Source of the DNA: Psychrobacter urativorans
GTDB taxonomy: Bacteria > Pseudomonadota > Gammaproteobacteria > Pseudomonadales > Moraxellaceae
DNA length: 64,000 bases
Direction: 5' to 3'
Assembly (NCBI RefSeq): GCF_904846675.1
Contig: NZ_CAJHBT010000001.1
Span: 62,001 to 126,000, forward strand
Shown piece after piece: positions 10,901-20,611 of the stretch. Numbering within the stretch: position 1 is the stretch's first letter; every line of letters starts with the position of its first letter. The translations under genes and the position numbers were made by a program. The notes beneath the pieces are model-generated. The model saw nothing but the letters and a program-made list of their open reading frames with translations. It searched no databases and had not been told where the DNA came from.

Positions 10901-12037
10901 TTATTTTGCCAATACTTTTTCAAGTACTGATTCAAAGCGCTCAACGGCACCGTCAACATCAGTCAATTTATCTAAGCCAAATAGACCTAAGCGGAAAGTT
11001 TTGAAGCTCTCAGGCTCGCCACATTTAAGCGGAACACCGGCTGCGATTTGCATGCCAAGCTCAGCGAACGCGGTACCTTTATGCATGTCATCACGACTGG
11101 TATAAGAAACCACAACACCTGGGGCTTTATAGCCTTCAGCTGCAACGCTCTCAATACCTTTGTCTTCTAGTACTTTACGGATACGTTTGCCCAATTCCCA
11201 CTGCGCGTCACGTAGTTTCTCGAGGCCAACTTCTTTGGCTTCATTAATAGTGTCACGGAACTGACGTAGGCTATCAGTAGGCAACGTTGCATGATAAGCA
11301 TGACCGCCATTCTCATAAGCGCGCATGATGTTTAACCACTGCTTAAGATCAAGACTGAAGCAGTCTGACTCAGTGCTGTCTACTTTCTTAACAGCCGCGT
11401 CGCTTAACATAACGAGACCGGCACAAGGTGTGCTGCTCCAGCCTTTTTGCGGGGCACTGATCAGGACGTCAATACTAAGATCTTTCATATCAAGCCAGAT
11501 ACAACCTGATGCGATAGCGTCAATAACGAGCAAGCCACCAACGCTATGTACTGCTTCGCCTAGGGCTTTGATGTAATCTTCTTGTAGAATAATGCCCGCT
11601 GAAGTTTCAACGTGTGGTGCAAAAACAATCGCTGGCTTAGTTTCTTTGATTTTAGCAACGGCTATTTCAATATCAACTGGTGCAAATGGTTTTGGCGCAT
11701 CTGTTTCTTCAGTGCGATCGGCAGCCAATACAGTAGAAGATTTAGCAATATTGCCTTTATCAATGATTTGCGTCCAGCGATAGCTAAACCAACCATTACG
11801 GATGATTAGGCAATCTTGGTCTTTAGCCAATTGGCGGGCAACCGCTTCCATGCCATAAGTACCAGAACCTGGGACAATAGCCACGGCATCAGCGTTATAA
11901 ACTGATTTTAGGTTGCTAGATAAGTCATTCATCACTTTCTGGAAAGCTTTTGACATGTGATTTAAAGAGCGGTCAGTATAAACTACTGAATATTCTGATA
12001 AGCCTTCTGGATCGATATCTTGACGTAATGCTGACAT
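10901..12037 (-). CDS. class V aminotransferase (alanine-glyoxylate / serine-pyruvate type)
   Basis: A 378-aa PLP enzyme of aminotransferase class V. The PLP-binding lysine is Lys198 in SAPQKGWSSTPC, preceded by the Asp that binds the pyridine nitrogen in VIDAIASG (about 172). The N-terminal GSGTYGMEA is the phosphate-binding loop. The length and motifs fit alanine-glyoxylate or serine-pyruvate transaminases, which move an amino group to glyoxylate or pyruvate. AAGGA lies 7 bases upstream of the ATG. It is a single-gene unit with its own terminator and an unusually long upstream region (12038-12658). The exact substrate pair is not resolvable. Confidence 0.88.
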   Translation of the reverse strand: MSALRQDIDPEGLSEYSVVYTDRSLNHMSKAFQKVMNDLSSNLKSVYNADAVAIVPGSGTYGMEAVARQLAKDQDCLIIRNGWFSYRWTQIIDKGNIAKSSTVLAADRTEETDAPKPFAPVDIEIAVAKIKETKPAIVFAPHVETSAGIILQEDYIKALGEAVHSVGGLLVIDAIASGCIWLDMKDLSIDVLISAPQKGWSSTPCAGLVMLSDAAVKKVDSTESDCFSLDLKQWLNIMRAYENGGHAYHATLPTDSLRQFRDTINEAKEVGLEKLRDAQWELGKRIRKVLEDKGIESVAAEGYKAPGVVVSYTSRDDMHKGTAFAELGMQIAAGVPLKCGEPESFKTFRLGLFGLDKLTDVDGAVERFESVLEKVLAK

Positions 12038-12505
12038 AGGACATTCCTTGTTTGTTGTTGGATTATTTAGAGGGTATTACTAGTTGGGCACAGCTAAAAT
12101 CTGAATATAACCATACGAAGTGACACAAAGACACTGGATATTGTTATAGGTACTACTAGCTATCGTTACTGCTAAGGGTGTTGCTAGAAGATACTACTCG
12201 GGTATTACTAGAAGGTACGACGTGGGATTGACGATATAGCACTTTATCCTAGCGCTATTGCCGTTAGTAAATGTATGTCTGATGCAATATTGCATATGAC
12301 ATCAGCGTCGTTATAGTTGCTGCACGGCGGCAGGCAGAGGATAACGGGCTGGTTTAGCTAATGTCCATTTTTTAACTAATATAACTTTTAATTAATCTAG
12401 ATTTTCGACTGCTACTTGCAGTTTGACGACATTAAATACAATGCTAGTAGCTGACAACAGTTATAACATGACTAGATATTTCAGTTGATAGCAGACTTAA
12501 TTAAC
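12038..12505. promoter_or_regulatory. long upstream region of the class V aminotransferase, with degenerate repeats and a palindrome
   Basis: About 470 bp without a gene. It contains several copies of a degenerate TAYTACTAG motif (12075-12083, near 12151, 12203-12211) and two CTAGAAGRTAC segments starting at 12184 and near 12208. A perfect 14-bp palindrome, ATGCAATATTGCAT, is at 12282-12295. I recognise no riboswitch. The palindrome could be an operator for the aminotransferase promoter. Confidence 0.35.
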
Positions 12506-12553
12506 AAAAACGATAAGACAAGTAAGCGCTTTTTGCTGCTTATCTTATCGTTT
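12506..12553 (-). terminator. hemA terminator
   Basis: Inverted repeat AAAACGATAAGA at 12506-12517 and TCTTATCGTTTT at 12542-12553 with additional imperfect pairing inside. It lies about 105 bp beyond the hemA stop and on the minus strand ends in T residues. Confidence 0.7.
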
Positions 12554-12658
12554 TATGGCCACATAAACTTTAGCTACATGAACCTAAATTTATAGACTCA
12601 GACCAATCATGACCACTTGATATTAACATTGATTCTCAAAGTTAACAATGGTCTGTTG

Positions 12659-14038
12659 CTATTTGCGCCGGCGATAAGCGTCATGTAACCCTGAGACCAC
12701 AAAATTAAGCAAGTCACTATCGCCCTCGCGTGCCGCCTTACGCATGAGCTTCGATGGTGCGTGGCTTAGCGTCTGGGTCAGACGCCGCGATAATTCAGTA
12801 ATGACTTCCTCAGCACCGACCTCACCTCGCTCAAGCTGGGCAATGGAGGCGTTCAATAGCTGCTCTACTTGCTCGTGAGTACGCATGCGATATTGCTGAA
12901 TATCAGTACCCACTTGGCGTACCTGAAAGCTGCGTTCCATCTCAACCACTAACTGGCTCACCAACAGTTCGGCATCAACCGCTGCTTGCCTGCGCTGCTC
13001 GAGGTTGCCGGCGATAACATGCTGCAAATCATCAACTGAATAAAGATAAACGTCATCCATCCGGCTAATGGTCGAATCAATATCGCGCGGTACGGCCAAA
13101 TCAATCATCAGCATTGGCTGATAACGGCGACGTTTAAGCGCTTGCGCCGTCATATTTTTATTAATCAGTATGTCCATACTGCCGCTACAGCTGCTGATAA
13201 TGTCCGCCTCTGCCAAAACTTGCGGCAGATCTGCTAGCGAGCAAACATCCACCTGCCGGTTAGGTTGACGCAGCGCAGCAGCTAGAATCTCGGCGCGCTC
13301 AGGACTACGGTTGCAGATAATAATCCGCCCAACCCCAAGCCCTGCGATATGAGTAGCCACTAAGCGATTCATCTCGCCTGCAGCCACCACCAATAAGGTA
13401 CGACTGGGTAGATTATCAAAAATCTGCGTCACTAATTTTGCAGCAGCAAAGCCTAGTGATACCGCATGTGCACCCACATTAGTTTCATTACGCACCCGCT
13501 TGGACGCCGCGAATACCTGATCAATAATCCAGCTCAATTGACTGCTCAATGCGTGCTCAGACTGCGCCAAATGTACAGACTGCTTAATCTGACCGAGTAT
13601 CTGCGGCTCACCTAATATCATTGAGTCCAGACCTGCTGCTACCCGTAACCAATGGGTGAGCGCATGGGTGTCACGGTGCACATACAGATACGGATCAATC
13701 TCAGCGAGCGGTAACTTTTTAAAGTCAGCCAACCATGTCTTAATATGAGTGATATGGTCATTCATTGCCGCGGCCGTAACTCCGAAGCTTGCCGTGATAT
13801 CAGTTTTATTACTCGCTTGAGTGCTCTTAGACTGGCCATTAGCGGCTGGGAGGTTATCAGCTTGCGGTACCAGCGCATAGATTTCAGTACGATTACAGGT
13901 CGACACAATCACACTGCCATCAGTAAAACCTTTGAGTTGCCCAAGCGCGGCATTCAAATCCTCACCCACAAACGCCAGTCGCTCACGTAGAGCGACTGGT
14001 GCGGTTTTGTGATTGACCCCAATGACCACTAATCTCAT
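12659..14038 (-). CDS. hemA: glutamyl-tRNA reductase
   Basis: HemA reduces glutamyl-tRNA(Glu) to glutamate-1-semialdehyde with NADPH, the committed step of tetrapyrrole synthesis; hemL in this window (33454-34755) does the next step. The 459-aa protein has the start MRLVVIGVNHKTAPVALRERLAF, the catalytic Cys48 in VIVSTCNRTEIYAL, and the hinge motif GLDSMILGEPQILGQIK. It is about 40 residues longer than the usual 420, owing to a Gln/Ser/Thr/Asn-rich insertion at about residues 58-95 just after the catalytic motif. The TPR gene is divergent on the other side, as in relatives. Confidence 0.97.
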   Translation of the reverse strand: MRLVVIGVNHKTAPVALRERLAFVGEDLNAALGQLKGFTDGSVIVSTCNRTEIYALVPQADNLPAANGQSKSTQASNKTDITASFGVTAAAMNDHITHIKTWLADFKKLPLAEIDPYLYVHRDTHALTHWLRVAAGLDSMILGEPQILGQIKQSVHLAQSEHALSSQLSWIIDQVFAASKRVRNETNVGAHAVSLGFAAAKLVTQIFDNLPSRTLLVVAAGEMNRLVATHIAGLGVGRIIICNRSPERAEILAAALRQPNRQVDVCSLADLPQVLAEADIISSCSGSMDILINKNMTAQALKRRRYQPMLMIDLAVPRDIDSTISRMDDVYLYSVDDLQHVIAGNLEQRRQAAVDAELLVSQLVVEMERSFQVRQVGTDIQQYRMRTHEQVEQLLNASIAQLERGEVGAEEVITELSRRLTQTLSHAPSKLMRKAAREGDSDLLNFVVSGLHDAYRRRK

Positions 14039-14631
14039 TATTGATAGACCATAAACATAACGCTCACTTACTTGCTATGCCGCCGCTTTGTCGTTAAAAA
14101 CAGATTCTAAAATTTGTTTTCAGGAAAACTTTAAAAGTCATTAGAAATCCTTGTTAACAACAGCTTTCAGCGCACGGCCAGCAGACACAAATTATTGCGT
14201 CATTCATGCGGCGTTATAGATTCGAATAGGTTAAAAAACAGATACGGTAAATATAAAACCGCCTATTATATCATTGTTACGGGTTTTATTTAATACTCAC
14301 CGTAGCGCCCCTGTGCTAATTGTCTGTATTTGGGCTAACGCGCTACAAATCAACACCGATTTACTAACGATTACCAATCTTATAGTGATAGGTGTAACAT
14401 GAGTGGTGTTGTTTACTAACGCTGTCCACTTCTATAATACTTTTGTTGCATATCAAATAAGCTGTATCTTAGTAAGATTAGAACTCTATAACGTCTTCAC
14501 AATAATGGCTTTATAGCAACCAGTATCTTTATGGGCGAACAACATTATCTATGACTTTTTTTGGCTTTCAGTTCCACTTTATTCCTATACATAAGCGCCA
14601 GTCTAGCTCTCAAATTTTATTGCCAGCTATT
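14039..14631. promoter_or_regulatory. divergent intergenic region hemA / TPR gene
   Basis: Roughly 500-590 bp, depending on the true start of the TPR gene, and AT-rich. It should hold the hemA promoter and the promoter of the TPR-lolB-ispE run. I see no strong hairpin, repeat or recognisable operator in it. Confidence 0.3.
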
Positions 14632-16524
14632 ATGAATAGGCTGCGACTACGCCGCAAGCGAGCATTATTGTTGGCCGCCTTTCTGTGCCTTGGTACACCT
14701 GCCCACGCGCACCTACTTAGTCCGTTGTTTGATGCTTTATTGCCTGATAGCTTATCATCTAATAGACCCTCATCGAAAAATTCAAAACTACAAACTAGCA
14801 CTACTCAGAATAATAGCGTGAGTGAGACAACCGACAACAACAATTTTTACCGCAATAATGATAAGGCACAAACCGCAGGACAGCTGGTAAATGTGAAGGG
14901 CTTGCCAGCTCTCACAGTATTAAAGCCTATGCTGAATGAACCTAGCCTCTATGCGCTGTTAGATGCTGAGTTTGCCGCTGCTCGCGGTAATGATCGTCGT
15001 GCCGTTGCTATCTATAAACAACAGTCATTTAAAGAAGATGCCACCGTTGTCTTTGAGCGAGCGCTAGGTTTATCGCTGCGCAATGAAGATATCGACAGCT
15101 CGCTACAGTTTGCTAACACTTGGCTAGACCAAAATCCTGACCATGTCCCCGCGTGGTTTTATGTGGCGCATTTAGCTTTAAAGGCGCATAACTATAGCTT
15201 AGCTGGCGAGACCTTAAATCGTATTTTACGTTATGATCCACGCGCAGATTTGAGTGAAATATTAATTGGTATTTATCCTAATACCGACAGTGATCAGCGC
15301 GAGCTGCTTGCCGCCCTGCAACCTATTGATAGTGAACAAAACGCCTCATTGTCGGTACTAAAAGCCGGACTACTCTATCAATTTAATGAACCAGAAGTAG
15401 CACTCGTGCATATTGAGCGCGCCTTAGTGCGGCAGCCGGATTATGTGCCTTTTATCACTTTAAAAGCAGATATCTTACGCAAAATCGAACCGCCGCCAAC
15501 GGTCCTTAATTATGTCAACCAAGCGCGTTTGCGTAATCCAGGTAGCAAAAACCTCTATCTATATGAGATTCGCTATTTGCTCGATCTTAAACAAAGTACA
15601 GAGGCGTGGGAGCTGTTACTTGAGGCGCATAATCGTTTCGACGATGATTCTGAGATTACTTTATTAGCTGCGCTGGTGAGTTTAGATATTGAAGAGTATC
15701 GCAGTGCAGATCAACTGCTTAATATGCTGGCAAAAAATCCCAACTATCTCGATCAAGCTTATTACTACTTAGGCATTAGTGCTGAGCGTCAGCAGCGCTT
15801 TGAGCAAGCCAAATACTACTTAAATGGCGTCATGCAAGAAGATTTGGTGCTGGCAGCGCGTAAAAAAGTCGTTGCTTTTGAGCTGCTTAATAATAACGTC
15901 GATGCCGCTCTAGCAACCCTACAGACTTTGCGCCAGCAATTTGAAGTCTTTGCCCCTGAAAGCTATGTATTACAAGCGGATGTTTTATGGCAGCAAGGCG
16001 AGGCGGATGAAGCCCTGCGTCTACTCACTCGTGCCAGCCGCAAATATCCTAACAGCGAGGTGATATTATTTGCTCGTGCCCAACTGCTTGATGACGTAAA
16101 GGATTATGTGATCAAGCGTACCTTACTCAATCACTTGCAGGCGCTAGACCCAAGAAACTTATCTTATCAGCTGAGTTTCGCGCAATTATTATTATCCAAT
16201 GACCGCAGCTCTGAGCAAGGATTAAACTTGGCAACCGCCATTATACAGATTCACTATGATGACCCGCGCTATGCTAATGAGTTGCATCTGCAAGCGTTAA
16301 ATGTGCTGGCCAGCAGTGCCTTGGCTAACGACGAATACGCCCAAGTTATCAACTATCTACAGACGCCGTACGATGTATTACCAACGCTGCGTTCAGGCGA
16401 ATTGTTACTACGTGCCTATCAAGGTTTGGGCGACAGTGACAGAGTCGAGGCGCTATTGGCTGATTTACAGCAACGCTTCTCATTTGGACAGCATAATGTT
16501 AATGACCGGATTCAGCTGTATTAA
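14632..16524 (+). CDS. exported tetratricopeptide repeat protein
   Basis: A TPR protein of about 630 residues, the conserved neighbour of lolB in Moraxellaceae. I prefer the ATG at 14632 because it gives a clean signal peptide: MNRLRLRRKRALLLAAFLCL, then a GTPAHAH cleavage region. An in-frame ATG at 14551 would add 27 residues in front of it. Neither start has a convincing ribosome-binding site. A Ser/Thr/Asn-rich linker is followed by many helix pairs typical of TPR units (for example AWFYVAHLALKAHNYSLA and QAYYYLGISAERQQRFEQA). It probably acts in the periplasm or at the outer membrane as a scaffold. The partners are unknown. Confidence 0.8.
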   Translation: MNRLRLRRKRALLLAAFLCLGTPAHAHLLSPLFDALLPDSLSSNRPSSKNSKLQTSTTQNNSVSETTDNNNFYRNNDKAQTAGQLVNVKGLPALTVLKPMLNEPSLYALLDAEFAAARGNDRRAVAIYKQQSFKEDATVVFERALGLSLRNEDIDSSLQFANTWLDQNPDHVPAWFYVAHLALKAHNYSLAGETLNRILRYDPRADLSEILIGIYPNTDSDQRELLAALQPIDSEQNASLSVLKAGLLYQFNEPEVALVHIERALVRQPDYVPFITLKADILRKIEPPPTVLNYVNQARLRNPGSKNLYLYEIRYLLDLKQSTEAWELLLEAHNRFDDDSEITLLAALVSLDIEEYRSADQLLNMLAKNPNYLDQAYYYLGISAERQQRFEQAKYYLNGVMQEDLVLAARKKVVAFELLNNNVDAALATLQTLRQQFEVFAPESYVLQADVLWQQGEADEALRLLTRASRKYPNSEVILFARAQLLDDVKDYVIKRTLLNHLQALDPRNLSYQLSFAQLLLSNDRSSEQGLNLATAIIQIHYDDPRYANELHLQALNVLASSALANDEYAQVINYLQTPYDVLPTLRSGELLLRAYQGLGDSDRVEALLADLQQRFSFGQHNVNDRIQLY

Positions 16525-16546
16525 ATAGCGTTTACTAATGATTATT

Positions 16547-16588
16547 TATTAGTAGTTATCTATTAGTGATTATCTATTAGTGATTATC
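16547..16588 (+). repeat. three tandem copies of a 14-bp unit
   Basis: TATTAGTAGTTATC at 16547-16560 followed by two exact copies of TATTAGTGATTATC at 16561-16574 and 16575-16588. It lies just after the TPR gene stop, in the gap before lolB. It is a low-complexity AT-rich repeat with no evident function. Confidence 0.6.
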
Positions 16589-16713
16589 AATTATACAAGC
16601 GACTGGTAAGAAAACAATAACAGGCCATAACTGAGTAACAAAAAACGGTTAAGCTAAGCTGTTAAAAATTAAGAATTAGAAACTTTTAGATTTGCACATT
16701 TTGAGGAAAAACC

Positions 16714-17370
16714 ATGTCAGCTATACATACGAGCCTACATAGAATCACAAATAAAACTACGAAATTAGCCACGTTTGGCGCGCTTACGGCGATGCTGGCA
16801 TTTACCGCCGGTTGTCAGTCGCTACCGGGCACCACTGCCACCAGCAAGCCTACGCCTACTGTCCAAGCCCAGAAACTCGATAACTTTAATATTAACGGTA
16901 AAATCGGTGTCACTATGCCAAAAAGCACACCTGCAGATACTGGTACTGATGTTGGTACTGAAGGCGGCAGTGCCTTTTATGCATGGGGTCAACAAAACGA
17001 GCGTTTTGCCATTGAATTGATAGGTGCACTGGGTATTGGTAAAACCAATATTGAATATGACGGCCAAACCGCAACTTTGGTCAGTGAAAAAACCGGTACT
17101 CTTACCGCTAATAATCCTGAAACTTTGCTACAAAAAGCCACCGGCTGGCAAGCGCCTATCTCACAAATGCCGTATTGGATTTCTGGTCGTTCTGCCCCAT
17201 CAGATAGCGCCCCACAAGTCGATGCCCAAAACCGTCTAATCAGCTCAGTCAATGGCGCATGGACTGCAAACTTTACTTATAAAGGCAACGATAAGCTGCC
17301 TAATAAAATCAGCGCCGTACAGTCCCAAGGTCAAAAGGTGGTCATGACCATCAATCACCAAAACCGATAA
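16714..17370 (+). CDS. lolB: outer-membrane lipoprotein LolB
   Basis: LolB receives lipoproteins from periplasmic LolA and inserts them into the inner leaflet of the outer membrane. The 218-aa product has a long n-region, a hydrophobic core and a lipobox FTAGC with the acylated Cys at residue 34. The mature part contains the LolB-type stretches FNINGKIGV and FAIELIGALGIGKTNIEYDG of the open beta-barrel and ends with short strands. The N-terminal Ser/Thr/Pro linker is longer than in E. coli. GAGGAAAAACC precedes the ATG. The place next to ispE is the classical lolB-ispE-prs arrangement of gammaproteobacteria. Confidence 0.92.
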   Translation: MSAIHTSLHRITNKTTKLATFGALTAMLAFTAGCQSLPGTTATSKPTPTVQAQKLDNFNINGKIGVTMPKSTPADTGTDVGTEGGSAFYAWGQQNERFAIELIGALGIGKTNIEYDGQTATLVSEKTGTLTANNPETLLQKATGWQAPISQMPYWISGRSAPSDSAPQVDAQNRLISSVNGAWTANFTYKGNDKLPNKISAVQSQGQKVVMTINHQNR

Positions 17371-17471
17371 ATAAATCACTATTTCATTAAATACTAGTTA
17401 TGTATAAACACTAATTACTTATAAAAATTGACTGCTGATAAAGACTAAATTGCTTATAAAGACCGCTATTT

Positions 17472-18497
17472 ATGACTGAGAATACGACTATTTTACACGC
17501 CCCAATCACCCGCTTATCACCGGCAAAGATTAATTTATTTTTGCATATTACCGGTAAGCGTGCAGATGGCTATCATAATCTGCAAACGGTATTTCGCTTG
17601 CTTGATTGGGGTGATTATTTGCATTTTTTGCCAACAGCATGGATAAATCTAAAAAATTTATCGACACTAAATACTAGTCTCGAGCAACAAGCAGCCACGC
17701 TATCGAACACACTGGCAGACAAGCTATGCGCTCAATTAGTAACGCTGGCCGGTACCAATAATATTACTGATAGCATAGATGATAATTTAATTATTAAAGC
17801 CACCCGCGCGCTACTTACGTATGTTATTCAGCAGCGAAAGCTCCCCAGCCAATTGCAGCAAGTCACTATCACTCTTGATAAGCAACTGCCAATGGGAGCA
17901 GGTTTAGGCGGCGGCTCGTCCAATGCAGCAACTACCCTCCTCGTATTAAATGAGCTTTGGCAACTGGATTTTAGCAATGAGCAACTGCGTGCGCTTGGCG
18001 CGACACTGGGCGCTGATGTGCCGATATTTATCTTTGGCCGCGATGCCATTGCGATGGGTATTGGTGAGCAGCTGACGCCGATTGAGTTGCCTGATCAGCA
18101 TTATTTGTTGTTAACGCCTAGCGCGCATATCAATACCGCACAGTTATTTGCCCATCCTCTATTGAGCCGCGATATTAGGCCGCTTAGTGCTACGATTATT
18201 AACGAGCAATCCGCGCACTATACTCAAATGTTGAGCGCCCCTTATCATAATGTCTTTACCCCTATCGTTGAAAATCTAGCACCAGCAGTGACACAGGCAT
18301 TACAGTATTTACGCGAATTAGAGCCGCAAGCCTTAGCAGTCGCTCGAATGACCGGTTCGGGTAGCGCAGTATTTTTGCCGTTAAACGCTGGTACTTCAAA
18401 CAAACGTACTGCGGATAATAGAGAACTTTTAATAAAATGGGTCAAAAATGCGCCCTGTCAGGCTTATATTGTTAATAATTTGCGCCTTTCAATGTAA
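17472..18497 (+). CDS. ispE: 4-diphosphocytidyl-2-C-methyl-D-erythritol kinase
   Basis: IspE phosphorylates CDP-methylerythritol with ATP in the MEP pathway of isoprenoid synthesis. The 341-aa protein has the GHMP-kinase features: SPAKINLFLHITGKRADGYH with the catalytic Lys at the start, PMGAGLGGGSSNAATTLL as the ATP loop, and ARMTGSGSAVF near the C-terminus. It is about 58 residues longer than the E. coli enzyme. The extra length comes mainly from an insertion around residues 60-110, between the first strand pair and the kinase loop. The position between lolB and the tRNA-Gln/prs genes is conserved. Confidence 0.96.
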   Translation: MTENTTILHAPITRLSPAKINLFLHITGKRADGYHNLQTVFRLLDWGDYLHFLPTAWINLKNLSTLNTSLEQQAATLSNTLADKLCAQLVTLAGTNNITDSIDDNLIIKATRALLTYVIQQRKLPSQLQQVTITLDKQLPMGAGLGGGSSNAATTLLVLNELWQLDFSNEQLRALGATLGADVPIFIFGRDAIAMGIGEQLTPIELPDQHYLLLTPSAHINTAQLFAHPLLSRDIRPLSATIINEQSAHYTQMLSAPYHNVFTPIVENLAPAVTQALQYLRELEPQALAVARMTGSGSAVFLPLNAGTSNKRTADNRELLIKWVKNAPCQAYIVNNLRLSM

Positions 18498-18606
18498 ACG
18501 ACGCAATGTAAATAGTGGACAGTGGTAGGTTTCATGCTATTAATTTGCTAGAATAGCGTCAGCATTAACTTATTATGAATAAAAGCTAGAAAAAAGCGCA
18601 AATGAC

Positions 18607-18634
18607 TTGCAAAAGCAAATTATTTACTTATAAT
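18607..18634 (+). promoter_or_regulatory. promoter of the tRNA-Gln gene(s)
   Basis: A sigma70-like promoter: TTGCAA at 18607-18612, a 16-bp spacer, and TATAAT at 18629-18634. It lies 13 bp before the first tRNA-Gln. The second tRNA has no comparable promoter close to it and may be read from this one. Confidence 0.65.
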
Positions 18635-18647
18635 AGGTCGCCATAAT

Positions 18648-18723
18648 AGGGGTATAGCCAAGTTGGTAAGGCATCAGGTTTTGATCCTGACATCCGTTGG
18701 TTCGAGTCCAGCTACCCCTACCA
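18648..18723 (+). tRNA. tRNA-Gln (anticodon UUG), copy 1
   Basis: A 76-nt cloverleaf with encoded CCA. Acceptor AGGGGTA pairs with TACCCCT; the anticodon arm is TCAGG-TTTTGAT-CCTGA with anticodon TTG; the T-loop is GGTTCGAGTCC. Identical to the copy at 18994-19069. Confidence 0.97.
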
Positions 18724-18993
18724 TATTTTTAGTTTGTATTGCGTATAATGCAACTATTGATAAAATATGATTGTTTTTATCAAAATCATGTTTATTGAAT
18801 AGTTAGTTTTCTTATAGCAATTGACAATCACCATCCTGCTTCAGTATAGTTCGCAACGAACACCGTTAGGAAAAGTTATTTTTAAATGTTTTTATCATTT
18901 TTAGATAACTCAAAAGGTAATAGTACCATTACGATATTTATATCTAACCATATTAATATCTAACAAGGGTACTCATTACAGCCTACACAGTAT

Positions 18994-19069
18994 AGGGGTA
19001 TAGCCAAGTTGGTAAGGCATCAGGTTTTGATCCTGACATCCGTTGGTTCGAGTCCAGCTACCCCTACCA
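18994..19069 (+). tRNA. tRNA-Gln (anticodon UUG), copy 2
   Basis: Exact copy of the tRNA at 18648-18723, including the encoded CCA, 270 bp downstream of it and about 100 bp before prs. Tandem tRNA-Gln genes in front of prs are in keeping with related genomes. Confidence 0.97.
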
Positions 19070-19166
19070 TTTTCCTAGAGTTACGTTCACCACACTTTTC
19101 TTAATTTGAGCAGTTTGACACTGCTTAGCGGTCGCTGCTTGAGTCAATCAATAGGACACTTCAGTC

Positions 19167-20114
19167 ATGCCTTATTTGGCGATTTTTACGGGCAATGCCC
19201 ACCCTGAATTAGCGAAAACCGTAGCCGACCACCTCCACATCCCTCTTGGTAAAGCTGACGTCGCCCGTTTTTCTGATGGCGAAATTGCTGTGGAAATTAG
19301 AGAACACGTACGCGGTAAAGACGTGTTTATCATGCAGCCTACCTGTGCACCGACCAACGATAATTTGATGGAAATCATGATGATGGCCGACGCATTGCGT
19401 CGCTCAAGTGCTGGGCGTATCACCGCAGTGATGCCCTACTTTGGTTATGCCCGTCAAGACCGTCGTCCCCGTTCTGCCCGTGTGCCTATCTCTGCTAAAG
19501 TCGTCGCTGATATGCTCAATATCGTCAGTATTGATCGAGTCATGACTGTTGATTTGCACTCAGATCAGATTCAGGGCTTCTTTGACATCCCAGTTGATAA
19601 TATATATGCCACCCCTGTTCTGCTTAATGATCTTAAAAAACAGGATTATGACAACATTATGGTGGTCTCGCCTGACGTTGGTGGTGTCGTTCGTGCCCGC
19701 GCAATGGCCAAGCAATTAGGCGATACCGACTTAGCTATTATTGATAAACGCCGTGCGCGTGCCAATGAGTCACAAGTGATGAATATCATCGGTGACGTTC
19801 GTGACCGCGATTGCGTCATTGTTGATGATATGGTCGATACCGCAGGTACGTTATGTAAAGCTGCTCAAGCGCTAAAGGACAGCGGTGCACGCCGCGTGAT
19901 GGCTTACATTACTCACCCTGTTTTATCCGGTAATGCGCTTAAAAATATCAGCGAATCAGAACTAGATGAAATTGTTGTCACCGATACCATTCCTTTATCT
20001 GCTGCGGCAAAAGCTTGTAGCAAAATTCGCCAAATTTCTATTGCGCCAATGCTCGCTGAGAGCTTACGCCGCATTAATAACGAAGAATCTATTAGCGCTA
20101 TGTTTGATGCATAA
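19167..20114 (+). CDS. prs: ribose-phosphate pyrophosphokinase
   Basis: Prs makes 5-phosphoribosyl-1-pyrophosphate from ribose 5-phosphate and ATP, the precursor of nucleotides, histidine, tryptophan and NAD. The 315-aa length equals the E. coli enzyme. Motifs are intact: [21 protein letters not shown], the flexible-loop region [19 protein letters not shown], the PRPP-binding loop [17 protein letters not shown] and [17 protein letters not shown]. The Ala-Lys-Val-Val-Ala segment after the loop matches other Moraxellaceae. It is followed by a strong terminator (20222-20272), so rplY has its own promoter. Confidence 0.98.
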   Translation: MPYLAIFTGNAHPELAKTVADHLHIPLGKADVARFSDGEIAVEIREHVRGKDVFIMQPTCAPTNDNLMEIMMMADALRRSSAGRITAVMPYFGYARQDRRPRSARVPISAKVVADMLNIVSIDRVMTVDLHSDQIQGFFDIPVDNIYATPVLLNDLKKQDYDNIMVVSPDVGGVVRARAMAKQLGDTDLAIIDKRRARANESQVMNIIGDVRDRDCVIVDDMVDTAGTLCKAAQALKDSGARRVMAYITHPVLSGNALKNISESELDEIVVTDTIPLSAAAKACSKIRQISIAPMLAESLRRINNEESISAMFDA

Positions 20115-20611
20115 GCATTTGAATTGTAAGTATTGAACTGCTTAAATTAGTATTGAACGGCTTAAATAAATAATGTAGCTCATCATCTATATATAATAAC
20201 TGTTATTAGCATTAGCTGTTAAAACCTAGCATTAAGACCTAATCGCAATATTAAGGTCCTGATGCTAGGTTTTTTTGTAAGCCTTTATTATTACACCAAA
20301 ACCACGTATAATGCGCGCCTATACTTGCCATTTATTCTATTTGAATAGAGTGAGTATTATCAAAGGTGCTGAGCACGCTAAATAATAATGTCGCCAATGC
20401 TATTAATATCAGTCATCGTATTGATACTCTTGTGCACATTCTGTCGTCATTTTAATTTAGCAGATAGCTTTTATGATGGTTATTATTAGTAGTTATTTCT
20501 ATTTATAGTTTATTGCTATAAATCATCGCTATCATCATGCATTAGTGGATTGGTCGCAAATCCACTTTTTTACTATCAGACCCGTCATTTATCTTTTATA
20601 GGATTATATCC
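20115..20611. promoter_or_regulatory. intergenic region prs / rplY
   Basis: About 500 bp with no gene. Its first part holds the prs terminator. A TATAAT hexamer at 20307-20312 may belong to the rplY promoter, which would give a 5' leader of nearly 300 nt. I found no known ribosomal-protein leader motif in it. Confidence 0.35.
20222..20277 (+). terminator. prs terminator
   Basis: Stem AAACCTAGCAT at 20222-20232 with ATGCTAGGTTT at 20262-20272, plus inner AGGTCCT/AAGACCT pairing, followed by a T-run to 20276. A clear factor-independent terminator after prs. Confidence 0.85.

Noticed and set aside
12038-12505. The long leader of the aminotransferase considered as a glycine or other riboswitch.
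   Set aside because: On reading the minus strand I found no conserved riboswitch core and no terminator just before the start codon.
18648-19069. Twin tRNA-Gln genes considered as a sign of an inserted element between them.
   Set aside because: The 270 bp between them hold no gene or inverted repeat; plain tandem duplication explains the pair.
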